64,000 nucleotides of DNA from Anaerostipes faecalis (GTDB lineage Bacteria; Bacillota; Clostridia; Lachnospirales; Lachnospiraceae), in NCBI RefSeq assembly GCF_018982945.1, contig NZ_JABRXE010000002.1:186001-250000 (forward strand). The letters run 5' to 3'. Below, one piece after another: positions 44,128-54,199 of this stretch. The notes under the pieces were generated by a model. It did no database searches and was not told the DNA's origin. It saw only the letters and a program-made list of their open reading frames with translations. How positions within the stretch are numbered: the first letter of the stretch is position 1; every line of letters begins with the position of its first letter. The position numbers and the translations under genes are program-made.

Positions 44128-44607
44128 CTAACAAATATAAGTATCATTTTTTTTGTCATCTGGCCAATAACAGTCTTTTCTTGCTTTACAGTGAATACAA
44201 TCTCTGGAAAGTTTGTCTGCCAGATAGAACATTTCTGCAAAACTATGATCTTCTGATGCACCGGTACGATGATTTCGTATAACTTCTGTTATCACTTTAA
44301 TTTCTTCCGGTTCATAATCACATTCCTTTAAAATAATTTCCGCAAGTTCGGCACCTGCTTCTTCATGAGAAATGCCTTTTTCATACTGAACTGTCCTTCC
44401 AAGATCATGAAGAAAAGCTGTACCATATATGATATCTTTCGATAAATTTTCATTTCTTTCCAAAGAAAAAATATAACAAAGTCTTGCAACTGCTAAAAAA
44501 TGATTCATATCATGCCCGCAAAACTGTCTTCCCTGTTCCAGATTCTGCAGTTTTTCATATTCTTCCTTATATCTTTTGTTCCAAATAATTTTCTGGAATC
44601 GTTCCAC
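44128..44607 (-). CDS. HD-domain hydrolase in the folate operon
   Basis: 159 residues with an HD fold: HDMNHFLAVARL (first His), TAFLHDLGRTVQYE (HD pair) and VIRNHRTGASEDHSF. A Cys-rich C-terminus (DCIHCKARKDCYWPDDKK) could bind metal. It starts with GTG after GAGGG, 11 bases after folC and 8 before folP. Bacterial folate synthesis needs an enzyme that removes pyrophosphate from dihydroneopterin triphosphate; this protein is a candidate by position, but that is inference. folE is not present in this cluster. Confidence 0.85.
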   Translation of the reverse strand: MERFQKIIWNKRYKEEYEKLQNLEQGRQFCGHDMNHFLAVARLCYIFSLERNENLSKDIIYGTAFLHDLGRTVQYEKGISHEEAGAELAEIILKECDYEPEEIKVITEVIRNHRTGASEDHSFAEMFYLADKLSRDCIHCKARKDCYWPDDKKNDTYIC

Positions 44608-44618
44608 TGTCTTACCCT

Positions 44619-45890
44619 CTATAGTTCATTTTGAAAAGATAATGTCCCAAATACTACGATGACATCATCTTTTTCTGATATTGTTTTTACTTCTTCCAAA
44701 CATTGAGCCAACCGATCTCTTACAAACACTTTAGAATGACACTTTCTAACCATATCTGCAAGATCCTTGCTGGATAGCGCTCTTGGATTATCCGGAGCAA
44801 CTGTATAAACAGAGTCTGCAAGCCATACAGTTTCCTGAATCATCTGTTCATATTCCTTGTCAGCTAATACTCCCATTATATAAATTATTCTTCGGTTTGT
44901 AAAATTTTTTTGAAGAAAATCTGCCAGGCAACGGGCACCATCTGGATTATGAGCACCATCACACAAAATGATCGGATCTTTCTGAAGTATTTCCAAACGG
45001 CCTCTCCATTTTGTCTTTCGAAACCCTTCTTCTGTCTGAAATTCACTGATACAATAATAGTTTTTAATAATATCTAAAACTTCCAATGCAACTGCAGCAT
45101 TCCAGATTTGATGCTCTCCAAGCAAAGGAATCTCTATTTTTTCATACCATCTTCCACTGTTGCTTCGGTATGTAAAACTCTGTCCATTTAATGACTCCGA
45201 TAAAATCCGTATTCCCTTTTTATTAACGAACTTCAATGGACAATTCTTTTCTTTGGCAACATTTTTGATTACCTGATTTGCTTCTTTTGAATTATCATAT
45301 GAAATGACAGGACATCCTTCTTTAATAATTCCTGCTTTTTCATATGCAATTTTTTCAATTGTATCTCCCAGATATTGCATATGATCATAACTGATAGATG
45401 CAATAACAGTGCAAATTGGACGATCCACCACATTAGTAGCATCCAGACGCCCGCCCATTCCAGTTTCCAGTAATACCACGTCGACCTTTTTATCAAGAAA
45501 ATAAAGAAAACTTAATGCTGTCTCTATTTCAAACATTGTTGGATGATTTCCCCCATCTGCAACCATTTCCTCTGAAGTTTTCTTTATTTTCTCCATATAG
45601 TAACACAAATCATCCTGCGAAATATTTTCCTCGTTGATCCGGAATCTTTCTTCATAGGAAAAGGAGGCAGGAGAAACATATCGACCTGCCCGATATCCAC
45701 TTTCCCTAAATACACCTGCAAGATATGCAAGGATAGAACCTTTTCCATTGGTTCCGGCAATATGTACTACTTTCAGCTTATTTTGCGGATTTCCAAGTCG
45801 TGAAAGCAATTCTCTGATATTATCCAGCCCTAAGACACTCCCAAATTTATTTGTATTACTTATAAAATCCATTGCTTCTTTATAGTTCAT
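44619..45890 (-). CDS. folC: Folylpolyglutamate / dihydrofolate synthase
   Basis: ATP-dependent addition of glutamate to (dihydro)folate. 423 residues. Mur-ligase-type ATP loop VVHIAGTNGKGSILAYLAG, VLLETGMGGRLDATNV for Mg and folate, ILCDGAHNPDGARCL in the C-terminal domain. The ATG at 45890 has GGAGG before it; a TTG four codons earlier is part of that site. Starts about 15 bases after lon. Confidence 0.95.
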   Translation of the reverse strand: MNYKEAMDFISNTNKFGSVLGLDNIRELLSRLGNPQNKLKVVHIAGTNGKGSILAYLAGVFRESGYRAGRYVSPASFSYEERFRINEENISQDDLCYYMEKIKKTSEEMVADGGNHPTMFEIETALSFLYFLDKKVDVVLLETGMGGRLDATNVVDRPICTVIASISYDHMQYLGDTIEKIAYEKAGIIKEGCPVISYDNSKEANQVIKNVAKEKNCPLKFVNKKGIRILSESLNGQSFTYRSNSGRWYEKIEIPLLGEHQIWNAAVALEVLDIIKNYYCISEFQTEEGFRKTKWRGRLEILQKDPIILCDGAHNPDGARCLADFLQKNFTNRRIIYIMGVLADKEYEQMIQETVWLADSVYTVAPDNPRALSSKDLADMVRKCHSKVFVRDRLAQCLEEVKTISEKDDVIVVFGTLSFQNEL

Positions 45891-45904
45891 AACTGCCTCC
45901 AAGA

Positions 45905-48226
45905 TTATTCGTTTATCTCTTTCTCCACAAATGCCTGCTTTATTACCTGATTCATATTGCGAACATAGATAATTTCCAGACCTTCTGTAATTTCTTCATG
46001 AAACTCTCTAACATCTTTTTCATTTGATCTTGGTACCAGAACCTTTTCTATACCAAGTCTTTTAGCTGCCAACAGCTTCTCTTTTAGTCCTCCAATAGGA
46101 AGTACATCTCCACGAATCGTAACTTCTCCTGTCATAGCCAGATTTCCATAAACCTTCATACCTGTTATCGCTGATAAGACAGCTGTAGTCATGGTAATAC
46201 CTGCTGACGGTCCATCTTTCGGTACTGCTCCCTCAGGTATATGGATATGTATATCATGTTTTTCAAAATAATCTGCTTTGATTTTATATTTTCTGCTCTG
46301 GCTGCGAATATAACTGATTGCAGCCTGAGAAGATTCTTTCATTACATCTCCCAGAGAACCTGTCACCTGAATTCTTCCTTTTCCCGGCATTACATTAACT
46401 TCAATTTTTAATGTTTCACCACCAACTGATGTCCATGCCAAGCCATGAACAACTCCGATTTGATTTTTTAAAGAATCCTTTTCCCACTGATAAGGTGGGT
46501 TACCTAAATAGTCTTTTACTGCTTTTTTAGTAATTGTTACTTTTCTATGCTTTTTCAGATAAATATCCTTTGCAACTTTTCTAGAAATCTGTCCGATTCT
46601 TCGTTCCAGATTTCGGACACCTGCTTCCCTTGTATATGATGTTATCAGCAGCCGAATCGCATCTTCTTTCCATTGAATTTCTTTTTCAGTCAATCCATTG
46701 GCTTCCATCTGTTTTTTCACCAGATATTGCTGTGCAATATGAAATTTTTCATTTTCGGAATAACTTGATACATCAATTACTTCCATTCGATCCAGTAGCG
46801 GTCTTGGAATTGTCGATAAATCGTTGGCTGTAGCAATAAAAAGAACATCACTCAAATTTAATGGCACTTCCAGATAATGATCCTGAAAATGTTCATTCTG
46901 TTCTGGATCCAATACTTCCAAAAGAGCAGATGCTGTATCTCCCCGCTGATCTTTTCCTGTTTTATCAACTTCATCCAGTAATATCAGCGGATTTCGAACC
47001 TTCACTTTTTTCAATGCCTCTACAATTCTTCCTGGCATAGCCCCCACATAGGTTTTTCGATGACCACGAATCTCAGATTCATCTCTAACTCCCCCAAGAG
47101 AAAGTCGTACATATTTTTTCTCAGTTGCTCTTGCAATAGATTTTGCAATGGAAGTTTTTCCTGTTCCCGGAGGACCTGCAAGACATAAAATAGCCGCATC
47201 CTTCTTCCCGCTCATAGCACGCGCTGCAAGATATTCCAGCACTCTCTCTTTGACTTTCTCCAATCCATAATGATCTTCATCTAAAATCGAAGCTGCTTTT
47301 TCCAGATCCTCTGAATCTTTAGAAAGAGTCTCCCATGGAATTTCCAGCATAGTTTCAATATAGGTGCGAAGTACCGCATTTTCTGGACTGTTTCCTCCTA
47401 TGGCCTGAAATCTTCCAATTTCCTTTTTTATTTTTTCTTTAACTTCTTTTGAAGCGTTTAACTGTTTTAACTGATTTAGAAATTCATGAGCTTCATCTTC
47501 AATATTTGTCTCTCCTAATTCTTCCCGGATAACTTTCATCTGCTCACGAAGCATATATTCTTTCTGGTTTTTATCAACATTACTTTTAACCTTCTGCTGA
47601 ATACTATTTCGAAGCTTAATCAGTTCCTGTTCTTCTTCCAAAAGAATCAGCATTGTCTCACTTCGTTGCTTAAGATCCATTTCTTCCAAAATCTTCTGTT
47701 TATCTTCTATAGCAAATGGAAGATGAGTGGCTATCTGATCCAGAAGGAGTTCCAAATCTGGTTGCATCTCTATATACCCGGCTATATTCTGGTCAAGCTT
47801 ACTCCAGGAATTACTGTATTTTTGAAAAGCTTCTTTCACGGCACGAGTTAGGGCTTCTTTCTCATACGGTTCAAATTTCTGCTGTTCCACATGATTATAT
47901 GCAACTTCTACCCTGAATAAAGGTTCCTCTTCACAAACCTCTGTCATCTCGGCACGAAACAGTCCTTCCGCAAATACTCTAACTACATTTTGCGGCATCT
48001 TAACCACCTGTCGGATTTTAGCTAAAGTGCCTACACTATATAAATCAACGATCCCGGGATCTTCGATTGTAGGATCTACCTGATTATCTAAAAAAATCAT
48101 TTGATCATTTTGCATTGCCTCTTCGATTGCTCTAATCGACTTACTTCTGGATACATCAAAATGAATCACTGTATTAGGGAAAATGTATTTCCCGCGTAAG
48201 GTAAGCATCGGTAAAATTTTCTTCAT
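45905..48226 (-). CDS. lon: ATP-dependent Lon protease (LonA)
   Basis: Degrades abnormal and regulatory proteins. 773 residues: N-terminal Lon-N domain (1-200), a coiled linker, AAA module with GPPGTGKTSIAKSIA and LLDEVDK, and a C-terminal protease with Ser-Lys dyad in PKDGPSAGITMTTAV and GGLKEKLLAAKRLG. The ATG at 48226 has AAGGAG 6 bases upstream; longer starts extend 18 codons across the terminator-like hairpin and are unlikely. It follows tig-clpP-clpX. Confidence 0.97.
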   Translation of the reverse strand: MKKILPMLTLRGKYIFPNTVIHFDVSRSKSIRAIEEAMQNDQMIFLDNQVDPTIEDPGIVDLYSVGTLAKIRQVVKMPQNVVRVFAEGLFRAEMTEVCEEEPLFRVEVAYNHVEQQKFEPYEKEALTRAVKEAFQKYSNSWSKLDQNIAGYIEMQPDLELLLDQIATHLPFAIEDKQKILEEMDLKQRSETMLILLEEEQELIKLRNSIQQKVKSNVDKNQKEYMLREQMKVIREELGETNIEDEAHEFLNQLKQLNASKEVKEKIKKEIGRFQAIGGNSPENAVLRTYIETMLEIPWETLSKDSEDLEKAASILDEDHYGLEKVKERVLEYLAARAMSGKKDAAILCLAGPPGTGKTSIAKSIARATEKKYVRLSLGGVRDESEIRGHRKTYVGAMPGRIVEALKKVKVRNPLILLDEVDKTGKDQRGDTASALLEVLDPEQNEHFQDHYLEVPLNLSDVLFIATANDLSTIPRPLLDRMEVIDVSSYSENEKFHIAQQYLVKKQMEANGLTEKEIQWKEDAIRLLITSYTREAGVRNLERRIGQISRKVAKDIYLKKHRKVTITKKAVKDYLGNPPYQWEKDSLKNQIGVVHGLAWTSVGGETLKIEVNVMPGKGRIQVTGSLGDVMKESSQAAISYIRSQSRKYKIKADYFEKHDIHIHIPEGAVPKDGPSAGITMTTAVLSAITGMKVYGNLAMTGEVTIRGDVLPIGGLKEKLLAAKRLGIEKVLVPRSNEKDVREFHEEITEGLEIIYVRNMNQVIKQAFVEKEINE

Positions 48227-48246
48227 TTGATTCTCCTTTTTAAAAG

Positions 48247-48292
48247 AAAAACTGCTCCGATACAAGACTATCTTGTTCAAAAGCAGTTTTTT
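48247..48292 (-). terminator. Terminator-like hairpin between clpX and lon
   Basis: AAAACTGCT/AGCAGTTTT outer stem with an inner ACAAGA/TCTTGT helix, then TTTTTCTTTT, then the AAGGAG of lon. Full read-through would be needed to express lon from the tig promoter. It is symmetrical enough to act on both strands. Confidence 0.75.
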
Positions 48293-48310
48293 CTTCAGGC
48301 TCTTGCCTGT

Positions 48311-49612
48311 TTATGCAATCTCATGATTGCTTTTCTTCGTTCGTTTTTTTGGTGCAGCAGATTTTACTTTCTTTTCAGAACGCTCAACCACGGGATCTGC
48401 CCCATTTTCTACTACTTCTTTGGTAATAATGCATTTTGACACATCTGTTTCAGATGGAATCTGATACATTAAATCCATAATTTCCTTTTCTACAATTGCA
48501 CGAAGTCCTCGTGCTCCTGTCTTTCTCTGTAATGCCTTTTCCGCAATTGCTTCCAACGCATCATTCTCAAATTCCAGTTCAACACCATCCATCTCAAACA
48601 GCTTCTGATATTGTTTCACCAATGCACTCCTTGGTTCTTTTAAAATACGAACCAGTGCTTCTTTATCCAATGGATTTAATGAAACATTCACTGGAACTCT
48701 TCCGATAAACTCAGGAATCAATCCAAATTTTACAAAATCTTCCGGAAGGACCTGTCTAAGCAATTCTCCCAGATCGTCCTGTCTTTTACTGACTACATCG
48801 GCGCCAAATCCAATGGATTTCTCTCCAATACGAGACTCAATGATCTTTTCCAGTCCATCAAAGGCTCCACCACAAATAAACAGAATATTTGTAGTATCAA
48901 TCTGTATAAATTCCTGATGTGGATGTTTCCGTCCTCCCTGAGGCGGAACAGATGCAACAGTACCTTCAATAATTTTTAAAAGAGCCTGCTGAACACCTTC
49001 TCCAGATACATCTCTTGTAATAGATGTATTTTCAGACTTTCTTGTAATCTTATCAATTTCATCAATGTAAATGATACCATACTGTGCGCGCTCGATATCA
49101 TAATCAGCTGCCTGGATAATCTTTAAAAGAATGTTCTCAACATCTTCTCCAACATATCCTGCTTCTGTCAGCGCAGTTGCATCTGCAATGGCAAACGGTA
49201 CATTCAGCATCTTGGCAAGAGTCTGTGCAAGAAGTGTTTTTCCTGAACCGGTTGGCCCAAGCATTAAAATATTACTTTTTTGCAGATCAACATCTGAATC
49301 ACCGCCCATAAGAATTCTCTTATAATGATTGTATACGGCAACAGAGAGAACTTTCTTTGCCTCTTCCTGCCCAATAACATACTCATCAAGAAAAGCTTTG
49401 ATTTCCTTTGGCTTATTTAAATGTATTTCTGTATCTTCTGAATATTGCTCATACAGCTCTTCTTCTATAATTTCAGAGCAAATATCAATACATTCATCAC
49501 AAATATAGACTCCTTTTGCCTTTGGCCCTGCAATTAGCTTTCGAACCTGATCCTGAGTCTTATTACAGAAAGAACATCTTAATATTTTTTTATCGTCATT
49601 ATAATTTGCCAC
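48311..49612 (-). CDS. clpX: ClpX ATPase, ClpP unfoldase
   Basis: Recognises and unfolds ClpP substrates. 433 residues. N-terminal zinc-binding domain ([11 protein letters not shown], then CDECIDIC), Walker [16 protein letters not shown], Walker [14 protein letters not shown]-type ClpP loop ([14 protein letters not shown]), sensor 2 [12 protein letters not shown] basic C-terminal tail ([16 protein letters not shown]) is longer than in E. coli. 25 bases after clpP. Confidence 0.97.
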   Translation of the reverse strand: MANYNDDKKILRCSFCNKTQDQVRKLIAGPKAKGVYICDECIDICSEIIEEELYEQYSEDTEIHLNKPKEIKAFLDEYVIGQEEAKKVLSVAVYNHYKRILMGGDSDVDLQKSNILMLGPTGSGKTLLAQTLAKMLNVPFAIADATALTEAGYVGEDVENILLKIIQAADYDIERAQYGIIYIDEIDKITRKSENTSITRDVSGEGVQQALLKIIEGTVASVPPQGGRKHPHQEFIQIDTTNILFICGGAFDGLEKIIESRIGEKSIGFGADVVSKRQDDLGELLRQVLPEDFVKFGLIPEFIGRVPVNVSLNPLDKEALVRILKEPRSALVKQYQKLFEMDGVELEFENDALEAIAEKALQRKTGARGLRAIVEKEIMDLMYQIPSETDVSKCIITKEVVENGADPVVERSEKKVKSAAPKKRTKKSNHEIA

Positions 49613-49637
49613 CAGGTTACCTCAATCTTTCTATTTA

Positions 49638-50222
49638 TTATTGTCTGTTCTCAACAACCTTATCAATCAAACCATACTCTAACGCTTCCTGTGCATAAAG
49701 CCAGTTATCACGTTCTGTATCTTTGGCGATGGTTTCATATGACTGTCCTGTATTCTGACTTAAAATAGTATTCAATCGTTTCTTGGTTCTTAAAATATGT
49801 TCTGCAGCAATTTCAATTTCAGTTGCCTGTCCCTGTGCTCCTCCAGAAGGCTGATGAATCATAATCTCAGCATTCGGCAGAGCCAGTCTTTTTCCTTTAG
49901 CCCCTCCTGCCAGAAGAAAAGCACCCATGCTGGCAGCCATACCCATACACATGGTAGACACATCACATTTTACATACTGCATTGTATCGTAAATTGCCAT
50001 TCCTGCAGTTACAGATCCCCCTGGACTGTTAATATACAAATTAATATCTTTATCCGGATCTTCAGATTCCAGGAATAATAATTGTGAAACTACTAAACTT
50101 GCAGTTGTATCGTTTACTTCTTCTCCTAAAAAGATAATTCTTTCTTTCAGCAGACGGGAATAAATATCATAAGATCTTTCTCCTCTGCTTGTCTGTTCAA
50201 TGACATAAGGTACTAAACTCAT
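49638..50222 (-). CDS. clpP: ClpP protease subunit
   Basis: Serine protease core of ClpXP and ClpCP. 194 residues. N-terminal [20 protein letters not shown] is canonical; catalytic Ser in [13 protein letters not shown], His in [13 protein letters not shown], and Asp in the following [23 protein letters not shown] region. 22 bases after tig. Confidence 0.98.
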   Translation of the reverse strand: MSLVPYVIEQTSRGERSYDIYSRLLKERIIFLGEEVNDTTASLVVSQLLFLESEDPDKDINLYINSPGGSVTAGMAIYDTMQYVKCDVSTMCMGMAASMGAFLLAGGAKGKRLALPNAEIMIHQPSGGAQGQATEIEIAAEHILRTKKRLNTILSQNTGQSYETIAKDTERDNWLYAQEALEYGLIDKVVENRQ

Positions 50223-50244
50223 ACTGCATCCTCCTAATTTTTGC

Positions 50245-51525
50245 CTATTTTGATTCTGCTACAAGGAAGTCAACAGCTTTCTGAACTGCAATATCAGCCA
50301 TCATCTGATCTTTCTGTGGTCCCTGAATCATTTTTTCCAACTGTTCAGCTTCCATCTGATACATAGCTGCCATCTTATCCAGTTCTTCTTTGAAGTCATC
50401 TTCACTTGCTTCAATATTTTCTGCTTTTACAATTGCTTCTAATACCAGGCGTGTTTCAATTCTCTTCACTGCCTGTGGTTTCATATCATCTGCAAATTTC
50501 TGTGCATCCATTCCTGTAAACTGGAAGTACTGTTCCAGATTCAGTCCCTGATAGCTTAATCTCTGAGCAAATTCTTCAGTCATCTGCTGAACCTGTTCTT
50601 CAATCATTGCTTCCGGGATATCCATAGATGCATTTTCAACAGCAGTATCTACGATTTTGTTTTCTCTTTCTGTTTTAGCCTGTGCTTTCTTTTCTTCACG
50701 GATCTTTTCTTTAATATCTGCTTTATAGTCTTCTAATGTTTCAAATTCAGATACTTCAGATGCAAATTCATCATCTAATTCCGGAAGTTCTTTTTCTTTG
50801 ATTGCTTTAATTTTTACTTCAAATACAGCTTCTTTACCTGCTAAATCAGGTGCATGATATTCTTCAGGGAAAGTTACATTAATAGCTGTTTCTTCGTTTA
50901 ATTCTTTTCCAATCAGCTGATCTTCAAATCCTGGAATAAATGCTCCTGAACCGATAACCAAAGTCTGATCCTCAGCTGTTCCACCTTCAAATTTCACACC
51001 ATCAACAGATCCTGAATAATCAATTGTCAGAATATCTCCATCTTTTACAGCTCTGTCTTCGATTGTGATTTCTCTTGCGTTCTGTTCCTGAACTTTCTTT
51101 AATTCTTCATCGATTTCATCTTTTTTAACAGTAACTCTTGTTTTTGCTACTTCGATACCTTTGTATTCACCTAAAGTTACTTCTGGTTTTACTGCCAGTT
51201 CAGCTGTAAAAATAAATGGTTTTCCTTTTTCTAACTGAACTACATCAATTTCAGGTCTTGAAACAATATCCAGATCACAATCTTTCATTTCTTCTGCATA
51301 TGCATCTGGAATCAGAATATTTGCTGCATCTTCATAGAAGATTTCAACTCCATATTCTTTTTCAATTAATTTTTGTGGTACTTTTCCTTTACGGAAACCA
51401 GGGATATTAAACTGATTTTTCTTTTTGTTAAAGGCTTTTGTAATTGCTGCATCTAATTTTGCTGCATCTACTTCGATTGTAACCTTTACCATATTATGCT
51501 CTAAGTTCTCCACTTGCAAACTCAT
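50245..51525 (-). CDS. tig: Trigger factor
   Basis: Ribosome-bound chaperone and prolyl isomerase. 426 residues. Ribosome-binding signature [16 protein letters not shown] (about 44-59), FKBP-like PPIase core (about 160-245; [29 protein letters not shown], in parts), and a helical C-terminal substrate cradle. First gene of the tig-clpP-clpX block. Confidence 0.97.
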   Translation of the reverse strand: MSLQVENLEHNMVKVTIEVDAAKLDAAITKAFNKKKNQFNIPGFRKGKVPQKLIEKEYGVEIFYEDAANILIPDAYAEEMKDCDLDIVSRPEIDVVQLEKGKPFIFTAELAVKPEVTLGEYKGIEVAKTRVTVKKDEIDEELKKVQEQNAREITIEDRAVKDGDILTIDYSGSVDGVKFEGGTAEDQTLVIGSGAFIPGFEDQLIGKELNEETAINVTFPEEYHAPDLAGKEAVFEVKIKAIKEKELPELDDEFASEVSEFETLEDYKADIKEKIREEKKAQAKTERENKIVDTAVENASMDIPEAMIEEQVQQMTEEFAQRLSYQGLNLEQYFQFTGMDAQKFADDMKPQAVKRIETRLVLEAIVKAENIEASEDDFKEELDKMAAMYQMEAEQLEKMIQGPQKDQMMADIAVQKAVDFLVAESK

Positions 51526-51581
51526 CTCTATAAATCCTCCTAAAAATTATTATCATATTGTATTTTCACAAACATTCAATT

Positions 51582-51611
51582 ATTATAGCATAAGCCTTAC
51601 AGACTGTACAA
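51582..51611 (-). promoter_or_regulatory. Promoter of tig-clpP-clpX
   Basis: TTGTAC, 18 bases, TATAAT, with an extended -10 (TGC before TATAAT). No heat-shock CIRCE or CtsR-type repeat is visible. Confidence 0.7.
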
Positions 51612-51623
51612 CTACTTCTTTGC

Positions 51624-53669
51624 TTAATTTTCGTTTTTTTCTTTGTAAATATAGGCATTGGATGTTCTTAACACTCTTGGTGCCTTACTGATAATACTGA
51701 CTGTAAAAGTATCTCCATCCTTTAAATCCTTCTTTGATACTTCTAAAAGGTGTTCATTATGATATGTCGTATTAATCTGCATATCACCAACTGATACTTC
51801 ACAGTAGTTTGTAAAATTATCACCTACAATAAATACACTGTCCTCTGTCTCATAAGCTTTGGTAACTACCAGATCCTTAATTCCAAATGTAATATCCGTA
51901 GCTTTAAATGGATTTTCCTGATTCCAGATATAGCGTTTTCCATATAACATATCATATTGAAGTTCTTTCATATCTTTCTGATAGTTTTTCGTACCTTTTC
52001 TTGTCTGATGAAAACTATTCATGATTCCATTATGAATATTACATTTATCAAGAATCTCTGAGCCCAGATCATATGCCTCAATAACACCATCTTCTTTTTT
52101 CAGATTCATATTATCCCAGATAAAGTAACTTGTCTCATATTTATTTCCATAAGTAAGATCATTATCCTCAATTTCCAGACTAGGAAGATGATCACCATAC
52201 ATCACAAGAATTGTTTCTTCATTTCTTTTTTCCAGAGATTTTACCAAACGTCCTACAAACTGATCCATCTGATAAACCTGATTTGCATAATAAGTATATT
52301 TGTTCCTTAAGGCTTCATCTTCTATACCGTTAACTGTGATTTCCGGATTTTCAATAATTTCTGTTGTTGGATAATCTCCATGACCCTGTACAGAAATACA
52401 GTAAATATAATCCTGATTTTCTGTAGAATCCAGACTGTCATTAATACAGCTGGTAAGAATCAGATCTTTTGCCCATCCGTTTTCTGTCCATTTCTTAATA
52501 TTCATACTTTCCTTTGTAGTAAAAGTATCAAATCCCAGTTGTGAAAAGACCAAATCTCTGTCATAGAAAGCTGCACTGTTATTATGAATAGCATGTGCTG
52601 TGTATCCATAAGATTTCAATACAGTTGCCATACTTTCTGTAGTAGTATCCTGAAGAACAGTCTTGTACGGATATTCTGCTGCTCCAAAATGATCCAGGTT
52701 CATTCCTGTGATGGTTTCAAACTCAGAGTTAGCAGTTCCTGCTCCATAAGATGGCATAGACAACTGTCCGGAAGAATAACCTTTCATGTATTTATGGAAG
52801 TTCTCCAATGGATCTTTATTAAAAGAAATCCCTTTTACCTGTGTAATATCAAAATGTGATTCCAGCTGAACAAAAATGATATTAGGTGTTTTTACCTTCT
52901 CATTGTTCTTCTTTTCAGCTGCTTCTTTTTTAGCAATTTCATCATTAGTCCGCTTCTCGATACTTTCGATCTTTTTCTCTGAATAATCAGACGGTTTCTC
53001 AATTCCATTCTTCAATGCTGTAATGGAAAAGCAATAAGGAGTACCGTAATCACTAAAAGCTATTCTGATATTATGAATCTGATCCACCAGCATTCCTGAT
53101 TTGAATCCATAGATTGTTGTTCCTGCAAATACCACAACTATAAAAAGCATCTTCACAATTCCGGTTTTTCGGTTCAGATTCTTCTCCATAGGAAGATACA
53201 TATAGGAAACAACCAGAAGAACAAGAAGAATCAAAATCAGTGTTCCCATGGATGCAATCTCCATAGGACTAAAATAATTAGTCATAACCGGCAGCACTGA
53301 TTTCATCAGCGTAATATCAACATAAGTAAATGGTGTATTTCTTGAGCTCAGCATCATGAAATTAACAATTCCAACAATACTCCAAAGCAAAGTTACTATT
53401 ATATAAGTAAAAAGTCTTCTCTTTACGATAAACACAATCGAATATGTTAAAAAGATAATCAGAACACTATATATGAACATTTTACTTCGTTGATCGACAA
53501 ATCCTACTGCACTTAAATCAAAAGTCTGGCGTCCGAGAACTTCCAAAAGGAAAGCCATTACCACTGATAAAATAATATTACAAAAGAAAGGATGATTTCG
53601 AAGCTTTTCGACAATGATCATACCTATCTTTTTCCCTTTTTGCTGTATATTATTAAAAAAAGCCTTCAT
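51624..53669 (-). CDS. LTA-synthase-like sulfatase (LtaS type)
   Basis: 681 residues: five N-terminal membrane helices (about 15-195) and an extracellular sulfatase domain, the classical LtaS layout. Catalytic region PNIIFVQLESHFDIT, GAGTANSEFETITGM, and metal site VMYGDHLPSLE. A C-terminal beta domain of about 80 residues (FGIKDLVVTKAYETEDSVFI) with a bacterial Ig-like appearance is extra. It likely makes polyglycerolphosphate or a related polymer. The ATG at 53669 follows AAGGAG by 6 bases. It lies alone between tig and glmS, with its own promoter. Confidence 0.9.
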   Translation of the reverse strand: MKAFFNNIQQKGKKIGMIIVEKLRNHPFFCNIILSVVMAFLLEVLGRQTFDLSAVGFVDQRSKMFIYSVLIIFLTYSIVFIVKRRLFTYIIVTLLWSIVGIVNFMMLSSRNTPFTYVDITLMKSVLPVMTNYFSPMEIASMGTLILILLVLLVVSYMYLPMEKNLNRKTGIVKMLFIVVVFAGTTIYGFKSGMLVDQIHNIRIAFSDYGTPYCFSITALKNGIEKPSDYSEKKIESIEKRTNDEIAKKEAAEKKNNEKVKTPNIIFVQLESHFDITQVKGISFNKDPLENFHKYMKGYSSGQLSMPSYGAGTANSEFETITGMNLDHFGAAEYPYKTVLQDTTTESMATVLKSYGYTAHAIHNNSAAFYDRDLVFSQLGFDTFTTKESMNIKKWTENGWAKDLILTSCINDSLDSTENQDYIYCISVQGHGDYPTTEIIENPEITVNGIEDEALRNKYTYYANQVYQMDQFVGRLVKSLEKRNEETILVMYGDHLPSLEIEDNDLTYGNKYETSYFIWDNMNLKKEDGVIEAYDLGSEILDKCNIHNGIMNSFHQTRKGTKNYQKDMKELQYDMLYGKRYIWNQENPFKATDITFGIKDLVVTKAYETEDSVFIVGDNFTNYCEVSVGDMQINTTYHNEHLLEVSKKDLKDGDTFTVSIISKAPRVLRTSNAYIYKEKNEN

Positions 53670-53727
53670 ACTTTTCTCCTTATGATACAAAATTTTCTTT
53701 CTTCTATTTCATTACAATCATCGTAAT

Positions 53728-53756
53728 ATTATACCATTCCTGCAGAAAAGTATCTA
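53728..53756 (-). promoter_or_regulatory. Promoter of the LtaS-type gene
   Basis: TAGATA, 17 bases, TATAAT with an extended -10 (TGG before TATAAT) on the minus strand. Confidence 0.65.
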
Positions 53757-53815
53757 GTTTTAACTTCTTAAAAAAATATTAAATATTATTTTTTTCTAAA
53801 CATTTTTCTTATTAT

Positions 53816-53844
53816 TTGACTTCCTAAAACATACATGATACCAT
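53816..53844 (+). promoter_or_regulatory. Promoter of glmS
   Basis: TTGACT, 17 bases, TACCAT; the -35 is good and the -10 moderate. It is divergent from the LtaS-type promoter and about 70 bases before the ribozyme. Confidence 0.6.
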
Positions 53845-53910
53845 TCTACCGTTGGAGGTTTTGGGTTTTGAACATCCGGCAAAATCTATAGAAAGGAGTT
53901 TATTAGTGTA

Positions 53911-54091
53911 CGAAGCGCCATGCACCTTCCTGATACGGAAACAGCAGATTAATTCTCTGCAATCGGAAGGTTAACGAGGTGGAAAGTGATCGAAAAATTC
54001 GGCGGATGCTTTCCCGTAGCCCCGGTCTATGTGATATACTGCACAAAGCCATGAGTAATCATGAAACAAAAGCAGTATAATCCGGGCAAAA
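53911..54091 (+). ncRNA. glmS ribozyme: glmS ribozyme (glucosamine-6-phosphate riboswitch)
   Basis: Self-cleaving RNA that cuts the glmS mRNA when glucosamine-6-phosphate is bound. Core elements are read in order: the cleavage site AAGCGCC (cut expected between A53914 and G53915), the P2 arms near ACCTTCC/GGAAGGT, the conserved AACGAGG, then ATCGAAAAATTCGGCGGATG, and the P3/P4 part with CCCGG/CCGGG and TATACTGC/GCAGTATA arms. It ends about 110 bases before the glmS start, as in other Firmicutes. Confidence 0.93.
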
Positions 54092-54199
54092 CCGCATATG
54101 AATAAAAAACAAGTTAACACTGGAAATATTATGAAGAAAAAAAAAATAGTTTGCTCTTCATTATTTCGCTATGTCAATTTTAATAAGGAGATTTTTATT

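Noticed and set aside
54098-54199. Longer glmS start upstream of ATG 54200
   Set aside because: GlmS needs Cys at position 2 (Cys1 after processing); the upstream frame begins at the ribozyme end and has no suitable ribosome site.
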